The position numbers were made by a program, and so were the translations under genes. From Euclidia mi (taxonomy: Eukaryota; Arthropoda; Insecta; Lepidoptera; Erebidae), in the NCBI GenBank assembly GCA_944739405.2, contig OX123182.2:90822051-90886050 (forward strand): a stretch of DNA of 64,000 bases. Reading direction: 5' to 3'. Positions 10,880-21,845 of the stretch are shown piece by piece. Below the pieces are notes generated by a model. That model was given only the letters and a program-made list of their open reading frames with translations. It was not told the origin of the DNA and did not search any database. Numbering within the stretch: the stretch's first letter is position 1; the number at the start of each line of letters is the position of its first letter.

Positions 10880-11400
10880 TCTCTTCTTGCACTGGTATAG
10901 CTTGGATGATGACCTCCTCTGCTAATAATAATGGTAACATGAGTACAATCCAAAGCGCCTACGACACGTGGAAATCTATCAATTTCAAAGAAGCTAGCTG
11001 CAACTCGACGTAGATCTTAAATGTAGACGTAGAACTTTCCTGTTTGGCAATTTAATACATTTTGCAAGGGCTTGGGAACTCTTTGCACTAATCTACACAC
11101 TGGATCTATGTTTATTTGATAATCACCCAAGACCTGTTCAGTTGATAAGCTCCTGTGGCAAAAACCCTCAAACAAATTAAAAACTGTGTCAGACAATCAA
11201 CATAATTATTTATTTCTTTGAGACATGGGTTCCTTATCTATAATGTTTCGTATTTGGTCATCTGCTTCTATGGATACTCTGTATGTAATACGTAATTCTC
11301 CGCCGTCGGGCTTGGAAAATAAATTCGCCTTGCCAGAATTTGACCGCGAGAAAAGTCTTCTTCGGGATCAGACAAAGATGAAAGAAGTTATGTCTTAACT
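10880..11400 (-). pseudogene. HARBI1-like transposase remnant
   Basis: Minus-strand translation in shifting frames gives SDPEEDFSRGQI near the N-terminus (about 11340-11390), a LRFFATGAYQ segment around 11130-11160, and FPRVVGALDCTHVTI at about 10925-10970, the block carrying a catalytic Asp in PIF/Harbinger transposases. The reading then stops at about 10880 and later catalytic motifs are missing. Intact HARBI1-like enzymes need a partner Myb-like protein; none is recognisable inside this copy. Confidence 0.72.
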
Positions 11401-11430
11401 AGTAAGACATAACTTAGGTATTCATTGTAA

Positions 11431-11940
11431 CCCCCCCGTAGGATCTCCACCTTGTCGGGGTGGGGGGGCTCAGTAACCGTGGATTGGGCATCCGCGGTGA
11501 AGCTAAGAGAGATCCCAGGAGTGGACGCTCCGCGTGGGCTTAGAGGGGCCTGCGCAGGATGCGTCCAACGGTGCGGGTGCGGGGGACAATTCTGTCTGTC
11601 CCTCGTAGTCGGGCGCGGTCGCGGGAGGAGAGGCGTGTCGGTGTTGCGTTGCCGCGCGCCCTATCTCCCGCGACCAAATGGGGGCGCACCATTCGATGCG
11701 TAGCGGTGGGGCCGCAGAGGAAGAGGAGATGCGGTGTTGCGTTGCCGTCCTCCCTATCCTCTGCGGCCGCTAGGTGTTTTGGTGGCGGAGCCAAACACCT
11801 TATCCCGCCGCCACGGGGGTTTTGTTCGGGGCCCGCCTGACTATCTGGTGGGCCAATACCCGTCGGGGGGTAGCGACGAATGCTTATGTGAATCCCTACC
11901 CTCCGACACACGGGTACATAAGAAAGTCAAAAAAAAAAAA
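11431..11940 (+). mobile_element. GC-rich LINE 3' fragment with poly(A) tail and 14-bp target duplication
   Basis: A GC-rich block beginning CCCCCCCGTAGG and ending in a run of A at 11929-11940. GGTATTCATTGTAA occurs immediately before (11417-11430) and after (11941-11954), a clear target duplication. The target is the Harbinger element. A longer relative lies inverted at 49612-50212 and keeps a further 3' stretch before its own A tail. ORFs on both strands (e.g. 11452-11703, 11540-11911) look like by-products of GC content. Probably the 5'-truncated 3' UTR of an R1/Jockey-like LINE, or a SINE-like derivative. Confidence 0.8.
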
Positions 11941-12050
11941 GGTATTCATTGTAAACCACTTCAATTCCGTAAAACACTGCATTGAAATATATTATTTAAT
12001 AGAGCTATATTTGGCAACAAACACTTCAATGTACAATAAGATATTATGGA

Positions 12051-12340
12051 CGCACGCCTGTATCTGCGAAGGGGTAGGCAGAGGTGTTATATTACACCCA
12101 CATTTCGCCATGAATCTGCCTCGTTGATCTCGCGGCATAAAGAATGCGCGTGGGATTGGGAGGTCTCGGGTTCGATTCCCGGGTCGGGCAAAGTGTTATT
12201 GGGTTTTCCCGTTAGGATGGGCGGAAGCCCGTGCAGTTCAATTCGTTTCCATTTCCACTGAACTGCACTGACTTCTACTCCCTGCACCTGAGTCCGGTGC
12301 AGGGAGTGGCGAATGGTCTCAGGGGTAGCGCAGGTCGTGT
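12051..12340. repeat. Mosaic SINE sequence: antisense SINE-B tail joined to a sense tRNA-like head
   Basis: 12051-12115 is the reverse complement of the SINE-B 3' end (GCCTGTATC, GGGGTAGGCAGAGGTG, then TTTCGCC). From about 12120 the orientation changes: GGGTTCGATTCCCGGGTCGG at 12170-12187 is a sense B box followed by the SINE-B continuation GCAAAGTGTTATTGGG. The mosaic cannot be one colinear SINE. Confidence 0.6.
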
Positions 12341-12459
12341 AGATCCCTAATGCAAGGCTGGTGGACTATCCTTCTCGAGGTTGCCGCCCGTTCTTGGTCC
12401 AGTTCCTTCAGAAATGGATGCAACCAAAACATCCAGCCGAAACACAAATAACAGGCACT

Positions 12460-12530
12460 TTACACACGCATACACACACACGTACACACATGCGCGCACA
12501 CACACACATTCACTTACACATCTCTTCACC
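12460..12530. repeat. CA-rich microsatellite
   Basis: Interrupted CA/CACG dinucleotide run (ACACACGCATACACACACAC and similar). Short ORFs across it consist of His/Thr repeats and are not genes. Confidence 0.85.
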
Positions 12531-12639
12531 ACGCCCCCTCGTGGCCTGGTGGGCTTGGGCCCGTAGTAAACAGTCACGGGTAAGAGAAGTTGACCACCTG
12601 CGCTAGGACCTGCGCAGTCGAGCACCGTACGCGGGGATG

Positions 12640-13065
12640 ACGGAGTCATGGGGGGTTGCGCCGAGCGGCGCTGGCGGTAATGTGACCGTGAGGCAACACG
12701 CCCTCTTTGGTCCCGATTTCACGCTAAACGGTAGCCCCCGCTGTGAGCCGCAGCGGGGGAAATGGCCATCGTGTCCCGTCAGAGGGCCACGGGCTAGGGA
12801 CGTAGGGTCCACATCAATAGTCTGAATTTATTTCGGCTGTTGACGTGGTTGGTGAAGGCTATACTGAGGGCGCAAGCGAGGGTGGACGGCTAGAGTTGGT
12901 AACTCGGCTCAGGCCGTTAACCCAAGCGGGCGCCCGATGTCGTGCTGTAAGCCAGCCCCGCGTTCCTATATCCCTCTGGTAATCCTAACGTCCGGTATGA
13001 CGTTCTCTGCTGCGGGCTCCATGGAGGGTGGGAAGCCAGAGGGATGAAGTCTTGTAAAAACATTT
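12640..13065 (+). other. GC-rich 5' UTR of the R1/I-like LINE
   Basis: About 60 percent GC by eye, sharply different from the AT-rich Harbinger DNA around it. It contains GC palindromes such as CCCCCGCTGTGAGCCGCAGCGGGG near 12737 (arms CCCCGCTG/CAGCGGGG) and leads into ORF1 at 13066. LINEs usually carry internal promoters here. Confidence 0.5.
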
Positions 13066-14569
13066 ATGGATACCGTTATCCCTTCCACTACCCACACTGC
13101 GACGGTGGCAGCGAAAGCTGTTCCCGCCGCAAAACCAAAACAGATGGTTGACGCTGTGGCCTCGGCTGCAGAGGTTATATCATCCCCCAAGGACGGGACT
13201 TCAGCGCTGGCTAGCACTAGTACTGGTCCCGTCCTTACAATCGTCAGCCCGTTCGAGATCAAGCGGGAAGACGACTCCTCCTTCGCGGGCTGGCAATTGG
13301 TTGGCCACAAGAAGGGCAAGGGTAAGGGCAAGACCACCAATCCTGTTCAGCGCCCGCCCATTAGTGGCCCCGCCACTGTCGGCCCGTCGAAGAAGAGGAA
13401 AAACCTAAACAAGAGACAGCGCGGGGCGTCCAAGCAGAAGGCTGCACAAACCGCTGCTGCTGCCGGTGCTGCCTCTACAAAAGCAACTGAGCAGGCTGCT
13501 GTCGCAGGTCCCAGCAATGTGACCAATGCGCAGCCCACACTCAGCAGTGAGGGGTGCAAGAAGGCCAGAGGCAGTACAAGGAAGCCGGCTGCCGCCAAGC
13601 GGCGAGCTGGCCACCCTGGACGGCAACCAGCCACTGCACCACCGAGCAACACAGCAGGTAAAACTGCCGGAAACAAGAACAGAGGTGAGGCCAAACGTGC
13701 TCTCAATGAGACCAGTTCGCCTCGGGGAGACCACAAGAAGCCCCGCCTCGACTCCTCCAGGACGACAGTAGGTAAGTCCTACGCACAGGCCTCCAAGGCG
13801 TCCCTGGGTGTTGCAGTAACATGCAAACGCACAGGGAACTTGCCGAAGTAGTTGGTGGACCAAGTACTCATGGAGCTCCAGAGGAAGATCCTGAGTGACG
13901 CCTGGTCGACCAAAACCCCCAAATGCCCCGCTCCAGCGTTCACCGGGAAACCCGTGCATGCGGACGGGGTCCTCAAACTTTGGTGCGCCGACGAGGCAAC
14001 GCGCACCTGGCTGTCGGAGGCAGTCTCTCTCCTGGTCCCACCACCGGGCTTCGAACTGGAGGTCAGGGGCCAGGAAGAGACCCCGAAGAGAGTGCGGTGC
14101 GGCATTGCGACTCCACGACTCCAGAGCGCGACGTGGGTCGCGCTCTGGAGTTCCAGAACCCCTGGTTGGAGGTTGACAAATGGTCGATGCTGCACTCCGA
14201 AAGGCAGTCAGGTGGGTGGTTCCTGGTGGTGGGCGACAGGTCCCGATCCTGTTGAAAAACGAGCGCCGCCTCGCGTTAGGGGTGGGTGCCGTCTACGTCA
14301 GGTTCCGGGACCCCTCAGGTAAGTTTGTCGACCATCCTCCGGGATGCGACGACAACTCCATACGAGTCAAGCAGGACTCTAACACCAAACCAGGGTGCGA
14401 CGCAGAATCCGGCCCGTCAGAGCCGGCCGCGTCTGGCTCGGGGGCTGGCCCATCAGCCGAGGGTAACTCGGAAGATGAGTGCCTGCTTCTGAGTCCGGTG
14501 CGGCGGGACGACGGGGTGGAGTTATACAACCCACACAGCCGCGTAGGAAAGCACACAACACTGACAAAG
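13066..14569 (+). pseudogene. LINE ORF1 (gag-like) with DUF4780-like region, one stop and two frame changes
   Basis: First segment (13066-13851) is a basic, low-complexity Ala/Lys/Pro-rich chain (KKGKGKGKTTNP, KKRKNLNKRQRG). An in-frame TAG at 13849-13851 interrupts it and the same frame continues with VHADGVLKLWCADEATRTWL. Two more frame changes near 14110 and 14200 lead to LEFQNPWLEVDKWSML and then LLKNERRLALGVGAVYVRFR, blocks I associate with DUF4780 proteins of insect retroelements. It ends at 14569-14571 (TAA) within a few bases of RT-linked sequence. Confidence 0.65.
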
Positions 14570-17440
14570 TAAAGTATGTCCACTTACTTACAGAGAAACT
14601 TACCCTGACTGCTACGCCGACAGTACTGGGTAACAATGAACAGATCGACGAGCAGGTATGTACACTGACGCAGTCGATGTTAGACAGCTACCACGCAGCC
14701 TGCCCTGAAACCAATATACCATCAACCCCAGGCAAACAACCCTGGTGGGGCGCTGAGCTTGAACGCAAGCGCAAGAAGGTAAGAAGGGCTTTAAACAGGG
14801 CAATGAACACAAGCGCAGACGAAGATTGGGACGCTTATAAAGCGGCCAAATCAAGCTACAAGAAGTGCCTCAGATTCAGACGTACCATGGGATGGAGGAA
14901 ATTCTGTGGGAGCATTGAATCTTGCCAACAAGCAAACCGGGTAAGGAAATTACTGGCTCAGCAACCAACGGTTGCACCAGGTACTCTCCGTAAACCGGAT
15001 AACACATACACCACATCGGAGGAGGAGACAAGACGCGTCCTAGTCGAAACACACTTCCCAGGCTGCGTCCTCACCCCGGTAATAACGTGGCACGATACAC
15101 AAACAGTGGCGACCGAACATGAGTGGAGACATGCAAATACCGTGGTCACAGAGGAAAAACTCCGATGGGCCATCGACAGCTTCCATCCCTTCAAAGCAGC
15201 CGGACTGGACGGCATCTTCCCAGGGTTATTACAATGAGGGGGGTGAACCTGTTCGCAAAAGACTTCTGGCAATCATGAGGGCTAGCCTGGCCCTCAGATA
15301 TGTACCGAAGAGATGGAGGGAAGTCAAACTAATTTTCATACCAAAACCAGGCAAAACAGACTATACCAATGCAAAGTCCTTCAGACCAATAAGCCTGACC
15401 TCCTTCATGCTTAAAGCCTTAGAAAGGCTCTGCGAGAGGGAACTAAAGGGGGGCACTTAAACACTTACCCCTACATGCCAATCAACATGCATACAGCTCA
15501 GGGAAATCGACGGAATCGGCCTTACATCAGGTCGTGAACCAGATAGAAGCTGCTATACAACAAAAATGCATCTGTCTGGGCACCTTCATTGACATAGAAG
15601 GAGCCTTCGACAAGACAAACTTTTCCAGCATAAGCAACGCCCTAGCCAGGCATGGTGTGGATCAGATGCTCATACAGTGGATCCAAAACATGCTCAAGGG
15701 TAGTGCGACACTCAGACAGCCTTGATAACTAAAGGGTGCCCGCAGGGAGGTGTACTCTCCCCGCTATTGTGGAACTTAGTCATCAATGAACTCATAGACA
15801 AACTCAACGCGAGAGACTTCTACACAATAGGTTATGCAGATGATCTAACCATACTCACCTCAGGTAAGGTAACCAGTACAGTGTACGACCTAACTCAACA
15901 AGCCCTACGCATAGTAGAGTGGTGGTGTAATGAGTACGAATTATCTGTAAACCCGACCAAGACCGAACTAGTTATGTTCACACACAAACGCGCGCTGGGC
16001 ACTTACCGACTGCCCAGGTTATTTAATACAGAGCTTAAGCTGTCTACCGAGGTCAAGTACCTAGGTGTCACTCTCGACAGCAAATTGACATGGAACAGCC
16101 ACATGGAAAATAAGCTCAACAAAGCCAGCATTGTCTTCTGGCAGTGTAAGAAGATGATAGGCAAACGCTGGGGCATATCCCCCAAAATTGTCTTATGGCT
16201 TTATAAGACAATAATATATCCGATGATAAGCTACGGCGCAGTAGTGTGGTGGCCTCGGACCAACCTAACAACGGCCGCCAACAAGCTTCAAAAGCTTCAA
16301 AGACTTGCATGCCTAGCGGCAACGGGCTGCATGAAAACTACACCTTCAGCGGCACTCGAAGTGTTGCTGGACCTGCCTCCATTGCACCTGTTTATACAAC
16401 AGGAAGCAACGATGACGGCGGTCCGGCTAAGTGCTCTGAAGCTCTGGAAAGACACCAACACACCGCACACTAGCAATTTAAATACACTCTTTAAAGAAGT
16501 TCCTCTCACACAAGCCATTGGCGACCAAATACCGAAACAATTTGTGTTCGACAAGAAGTACAAAATCCAACTGTACGAGGATCTACACGAAGGAGTGGTT
16601 AATCACAACGAGCTCACGATCTTCACAGATGGGTCTAAGACGGATACAGGTACGGGTTTAGGAGTATTCTCCGAGGACCTAAACATCAACATCGCAGCAC
16701 CACTGGGAGCCTACAACATGGTCTACCAGGCCGAATGTTTTGGCATAATCCTAGCTGCCACAGCAATCATGGCACGTGAGGTAAGGGAACGATCCATTAG
16801 GATCCTCTCAGATAGTAAGGCGGTCCTCTCAGCCCTCAAAAGCCATACAATCACCTCGGCACTCACGCTTGAATGCCACCAGAAACTAATAGAGGTAGGT
16901 AAACAAAACAAATTAACACTGCAATGGATCAAGGGCCACAGTGGCTCAAGAGGGAATGACGCAGCCGACGTACTTGCCAGAAGAGGGGCCACTTTAGAGG
17001 TGGTGGGACCCAAGCCCATTATTCCCCTCCCTTCTAGTTTTTATCGCAACCTGGTAAGAAATAGGACCAGGACCCAACACAACCAGTCCTGGATTGGTAT
17101 TGAAACATGTAGGCAGGCCAAGGAGGCTCTTCCCGCAGTAGACGGTAAGATAGCCAAACAAATCCTCCGGCTGTCCAAACAACAACTGCGGACAGTCACG
17201 GCCGCCTACACAGGACACGGATTCTTTAATAAACACCTATTTACTATAGGTATCACCGACAGCCCGCTGTGCAGGGCCTGTATGGCAGCAGACGAGACGG
17301 CAGCCCACCTGCTCCTCGACTGCCCTGAGGTCACACACTACAGGCAGCAGTACCTGACGAGATACAGCACCCTGAGGGAGGCAGTGGGCCACATCAAGAG
17401 TCTGTTGGCCTTCCTCGAAGAGCTGGGGTGGCTCGAATGA
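14570..17440 (+). pseudogene. R1/I-like LINE ORF2: reverse transcriptase plus RNase H, endonuclease domain missing
   Basis: Starts directly in the pre-RT linker (PWWGAELERKRKKVRRALNR at about 14737-14800); the AP endonuclease that should precede it is absent. RT segments: FHPFKAAGLDGIFPGLLQ (to 15237), KLIFIPKPGKTDY and KSFRPISLTSF (15119-15460), TFIDIEGAFDKTNF (15534-15725), then 15722-17440 open for 572 codons with GCPQGGVLSPLLWN, GYADDLTIL (DD at about 15839-15844), an RNase H domain (FTDGSKTDTGTG, QAECFGI, RILSDSKAVLSAL, WIKGHSGSRGNDAAD) and a Cys/His end (CRACMAADETAAHLLLDCP). Frame changes near 15235, 15460 and 15720. Confidence 0.85.
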
Positions 17441-17524
17441 AGACACCATTCCCACCCGCACGCAAAATACGCGCCAAGACGTGGAGTTGCGGAAACAGCC
17501 CGTGCAATCAAGTATCAAGTTCTT

Positions 17525-17624
17525 GTTAGGAAATTCTCAGTAGCAGCACGGAGTCTGGTAATGTGCCCGGTACGGCAATAGGCTCGCCCCCTATTACGTG
17601 GGACCTAAAAAAATATATATATAT
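17525..17624 (+). repeat. SINE-B middle segment at the LINE 3' end, with A/TA tail
   Basis: AATTCTCAGTAGCAGCACGG through TATTACGTGGGACCTAAAA matches the middle of SINE-B as seen at 52040-52170 and, in reverse, at 26150-26240. It is followed by AAAAATATATATATAT. Either the SINE borrowed this stretch from the LINE 3' end, or a SINE fragment was captured. Confidence 0.68.
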
Positions 17625-17928
17625 ATATTATGGAACAGAGATAAATTCAATAACAATAGAGCTTTAATACCACACTGAGCTCAAATTAGATTTTAAAATA
17701 CACACCTGTCATATTTAAAATTCTCACGTGTCAATTCACGCTAATGGCTGTTTGTGCAACGTAAAACGCGCTTTAATGTAAGTTTTGACTCTTCTTAAAT
17801 AAAATTTAATAAAGGATTAAATTATACAAGAATTTGGCTTTGTGCAACGACTTAATAATAGATTAGGGTTTAATCTCGTTTTAAAATTTTAAATATCGTT
17901 TTTGCAACCGGCTGTTAGAAATTAAAAT

Positions 17929-20820
17929 TTAGAAGGCGTCATGAATTTCATCCGCATCGCAATCAATTGGAAGCGTGTCCAGAAGACTGGCAGCATTACC
18001 TCGTTGAATGGCTATGCTTATCTTTTGAGCCAAATACGTGCCAGCCCTCTGGTCACGAGAGGCGTCCATGAGTCTCTTTGCGAGATCTCTAAAAAGTGAC
18101 CTCGCACTTGGACCCCATGGCCCCGATGTTTCGACCCCAAACGGCTCAAATACATAATCTCCTATTAGATTTACATATTTGCGCCGTTTGAGGGTCTACG
18201 CTGTAGCAGCAGCAGCGCCTGCGCAACCTGCTGTGCTGGGAAGATGAGATGGCGCAAGGGTATTGACACATGTTGCGTCCCATACCAAATGCCTACCCAG
18301 CTTCCACGGCAGTAACGACATCCCGTCTGGTCTCTTGCCATCGTCGCGTGCCAGGCCTTGAGGTTCAAGTTGGGTTGGAACGCCAGCGGTGGCAAGAGCA
18401 CGGCGCAGTATGTAATTGAGGTTGGCGTGTCGTGAAACACGACCCGCGCTCCTGCTGCATGACAGGCCATGGTGACCAAGGCTATGGACAGCCTCTCCAC
18501 AGTGACAACAATGAGGAGAGACACATGTCGCACCTAAACGGAGGCAAGTAGGGAAGCGGAAGGTCGTATCGTCCAACATGGTACCTATATTGGACGATGG
18601 CAGTGCCTGAAGCCAGAGGCCCGATTCCCATTCTCCCACAGCCAGCAGGCGAGCACGCTCCGCAGTGTTGGACGATGTATTGAGAAGTTTTTCTCGTACC
18701 AAGCTGCAAAGCGGCCCATCGCATTGCCTCTGGGAGGATAAGTTTCGAGGTAACTCAGTTCCTGGACAAGCATTTCTCCAAGCGTTCAAGGCATCGGTCT
18801 TACACGGCACCTCAGAATCAACCAGTGTGGGAGCTAAAATTTTCCTAGTCAATTCTGCAGTGCTGTGGACCGACGACAAGAACGCTGGCAGGCTTACGTC
18901 GGTAATTTTGCGAATGCCGAGGCCGCCCAAGCGCACAGGTAAGGACGCCTGTAGCCACACCTGGTCGTTCAGGGCCACATTTAAAATTTTACTCAGGGTA
19001 CTTTGAATAATTTTGTCAATTTGAATGAGTGGAGTAGGATTTTTCCAAAAAGGTGAACACCGTAATGCGTGCGTAAATTTAGGGACAAAAAGACAATATC
19101 GGATAATAGTGAAAGCCGAATGAATATTAATTTTGAGTAGCCTGTCAGAAATTTCACAAAAATTTTGAATTTTTTCCTGTATAAAGGAATCAAAACCGTC
19201 GCCTAAAATTGGGGACCCCAGGAGGCGAAGAGAACTTTTTTCTGCTTGGGTGATATTGGGAGCCAAATATTGAAATTTGGAAAGAATAGAGGATTTATCT
19301 AAATTGTCATTAATAAAAATTTCGCATTTGCTTGTATTCAGTTCTAAGCCTATTGATAAAAATTTTGATTTCAGTAGTGCCAGATCATGATACACAGTTG
19401 CTACGTCTCCTGCCAGGGTTCCATCATCTAGCTACCAGATGTTTAATTTTGAATTTAGTTGGGTTATAACTGGATGGATGGCCAAACTAAAAATTTGTGT
19501 TCCAAGAGGGTCACCTTGTTGACAACTAACGGCAGATTCTAAAAGATGTTCCTTGTATATTAATTTAGAAGGGTGTCAGTAACATTGCTAAAGAAAATTG
19601 TAAATTTGGGGTGTTTCCATTTTAACTTGTGTCAACAAGGTGTCCCTGTTGACTGAGTTAAAGGCATTCTTTAGGTCAACCTTCAAGACAACCTCACCTC
19701 CATTACAGTCAAGGTACGTTGACAAAGCGTGTACGGCAGCCTCGCAGCCTCCTCTGGAACCAAATCCCAGCTGTTGTGGCTGAAATTTACAGGAAAAGCT
19801 GGTGTTAAAATGGCGACAGCATATCTTGGCTGCCATACGCCTGTACGTGCAGTCAACGGCAATGGGACGAATGCCACCATCCCGCTTCCGTAAGGCGCAC
19901 AGATTAGCGCCATACAAAACGTCGACAATGGCATCGCTCACATTGCCGGAGAGCATGAGATTAGTTAATGCCGTTAGGTCACTCAAAAGAGAGTCGCCGG
20001 CCGCCCCGGCGCTCGAACACACAAGATCTTTCAAATGTTGTGGTGTCAAACCGTCGAGACCACCAGCAGACCCGCTCCGGAAGGAGCCAACGGCACCAAC
20101 CACGTCCTTGGCTGTAATGCTGAGAAAACCCGAGTCAGTGCTAGGTGGATCAGGAAAGGTGAGGTTATCCCCTGGCGCTGGATGCTTGCTCTGCAGACTC
20201 GCGAGTGTGTCGGCAGAGCGAGGCGCCACCACATCGCTACTGAACAAAAGCCTGGACGCTCCCCTGATGTCTCCCTCCCTTAGTTTATACTCTACATGGT
20301 GGTAGATGGTGCTATTGCGGTGTGATTTTGCAGGATGGTAATTTAATTTTGATGCCGAAATATTGCAATTTTCTTTAATTTTTGTTGTCAAAGTTTTTTT
20401 TGTAAGCCTGTCTTCTTGAGCATGTAGAATCCTATAAAGAAAGGTGAGTAGCTGTTCCCAAGCCGTAATAGAATTCTCCCGGATGACAAGGCCTACGCAT
20501 TGTGCTAGGTTTTGAGCCACTGAAGGCGTCGCACCACGGGGAATTCTCTTCAGAACCGGAATGGAATTTTTTAACTGACTCAAATATTGCCAAAAAGGAA
20601 TTTTAGGGGCGTCTGTGGAATTATGGTGTATAGTGCTGGACGTATTGGGGCCGCTAAGTACATTTTGGTTTTTGTGAATTTTACCACAATGTACTTTAAG
20701 GTCCCACTCACCTTTGAAATATCGTGCCTGGGAACAGATGGGGCAGCGCACCAGGGTAGAAGATGTGTAAGTTTCACTGGCACCTATTTCTACATCGCTT
20801 TTGCCACCGTTACACGACAT
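17929..20820 (-). pseudogene. Zinc finger - reverse transcriptase - restriction-like endonuclease retroelement (copy 2), four in-frame stops
   Basis: A single frame of 964 codons from ATG at 20818-20820 to TAA at 17929-17931. N-terminus: C2H2 finger (CPICSQARYFKGEWDLKVHC, then H) near residues 25-50. RT: FRSGSAGGLDGLTPQHLKDL, GGIRPIAVDCTYRRMAAK, LKVDLKNAFNSVNR, CQQGDPLG, LDDGTLAGD. C-terminus: HCCHCGEAVHSLGHHGLSC, KRPDG, VWDATC. The frame is broken only by stops at 19588-19590 (TAG), 19576-19578 (TGA), 19432-19434 (TAG, exactly the residue before LDD where Tyr is expected) and 18196-18198 (TAG where copy 1 has Glu). CQQGDPLG resembles CRE-type LINEs; clade uncertain. The 3' UTR is interrupted by the Harbinger element. 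Confidence 0.8.
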
Positions 20821-21515
20821 ATACTAAATAATTAACAATATGCACTAAAAATAAACTTATGTAAATAAATATTATCAAAACAACACTTATTATGCACTGT
20901 GACGTTTGACATAGTATTATTTTTATTGTCCGTGGCGGCGAACCGTTGCCGTCGGCCAGTGCGCTAGCGGAGGCCGGCATGGAGGCTAGCGCTGTACGCT
21001 AGCGCTTCGGAGAGGCTGCCACGTTGGTTTATTTACATAATAACATGAGTCTGGTTGTTGACATGTTTTCAAGGAACAGCTACGACGAGTTTATGAATTT
21101 GCACGATGATGACTGTTAACATTGTTAATTTTGCCATTAGATACTCAGCAATTTTATTGTTTTGATTCATAATTATTTCGCAGCATTTCGAAATCATTGC
21201 ACATGACCATAGACAGTTTTCAAATATTCACATGTCTTACGTCTGACTAAGAGCAAAAAAAAAACGTTTATTTTTTACAGTTTGGTTTTCTCTAGGTATA
21301 TTTTTGCCTGCTTATCATCAAATGTCTATTAGACGATGGGGAAGTGATGATCTCTGTAGCACTTTGGTTGGATAGAGTCGTCGGAATGAGCTTAGAAAGT
21401 TGAGGGATTTTGAGGGATGGAAATCTTACCTGATGTTTGTTAAAATTGGTTTGAATACTTGAATTTTTGCTTTATAGATACAGTTTTTGTATTTTTACTT
21501 TATTTTGCCATGCCA
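20821..21515. other. Upstream region of the retroelement with a GC-rich block and hairpin
   Basis: AT-rich except for a GC-rich island at about 20930-21025. Within it GCTAGCG at 20985-20991 and CGCTAGC at 20997-21003 form a 7-bp hairpin around CTGTA. This could be the retroelement 5' UTR/promoter; no coding signal is visible. Confidence 0.4.
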
Positions 21516-21845
21516 GGCAGAGATAGCCTAGTGGAAGGCAGTGATAGCCTAGTGGAGATACCAACAGACTGCAGAGGGTATCGGGTTCGAATGCACGGCG
21601 CGCACCAATGACTTTTCGGAGTTATGTGCGTCTTGAATTGTTAATTTTATTATAGCTAGTCCCGTGCCTCGAAGAGCACGTTAAGCCGTCGATCTCGGTT
21701 GTCATGAAGATCTTTGACAATCGTTACAGGGCGTCAGAACCTTCTAATAAACTGACACAAGTCTAAATCATGGAATATCGCTATCGGGTTGTAGAGGTCA
21801 GACAGGCAGTCGCTCCGTGGAAAAGCAAATTTTTTATTTAGTCAA
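21516..21845 (+). repeat. SINE-A, plus strand, with duplicated head
   Basis: Head GGCAGAGATAGCCTAGTGG at 21516 is repeated as GGCAGTGATAGCCTAGTGG at 21537. B box-like GGGTTCGAAT at 21583-21592, then the family body (GCGCGCACCAATGACTTTTC, CGTTAAGCCGTCG, GTCAGACAGGCAGTCGCT). tRNA-derived by its promoter boxes. Confidence 0.82.

Larger units (their letters stand above)
12051..17624 (+). mobile_element. 5.6-kb inserted unit carrying an R1/I-like LINE, ends made of SINE-B sequence
   Basis: ATATTATGGA occurs at 12041-12050 and again at 17625-17634, so the whole unit duplicated a 10-bp target in Harbinger DNA. Inside: antisense SINE-B tail (12051-12115), a tRNA-like segment (about 12120-12240), a CA-rich microsatellite, a GC-rich 5' region (about 12640-13065), ORF1 remnant, ORF2 remnant, a short 3' UTR, and the middle of SINE-B in sense (17525-17610) before an A/TA tail. 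RNase H and the R1-like RT place the LINE near the R1/I groups (inference). Confidence 0.78.
10102..17914 (-). mobile_element. PIF/Harbinger DNA transposon, minus strand, split by two nested retroelements
   Basis: Left end CAGTCAGTTGCAGAAA at 10102 and right end, read inward, CAGCCGGTTGCAAAAA from 17914 form imperfect terminal inverted repeats. Both ends are flanked by TTA (10099-10101 and 17915-17917), the 3-bp duplication typical of this superfamily. Transposase remnants lie at about 10880-11400. Removing insertions 11431-11940 and 12051-17624, each with its own target duplication, brings together Harbinger sequence that is also contiguous at 47745-47990 in the second copy. The element itself landed 11 bases past the stop codon of the retroelement gene ending at 17929. 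Confidence 0.85.

Noticed and set aside
11452..11911. Opposing ORFs in the GC-rich LINE fragment (also 49643-50105)
   Set aside because: Both strands and several frames are open at once because of GC bias, and the two copies do not keep a common frame.
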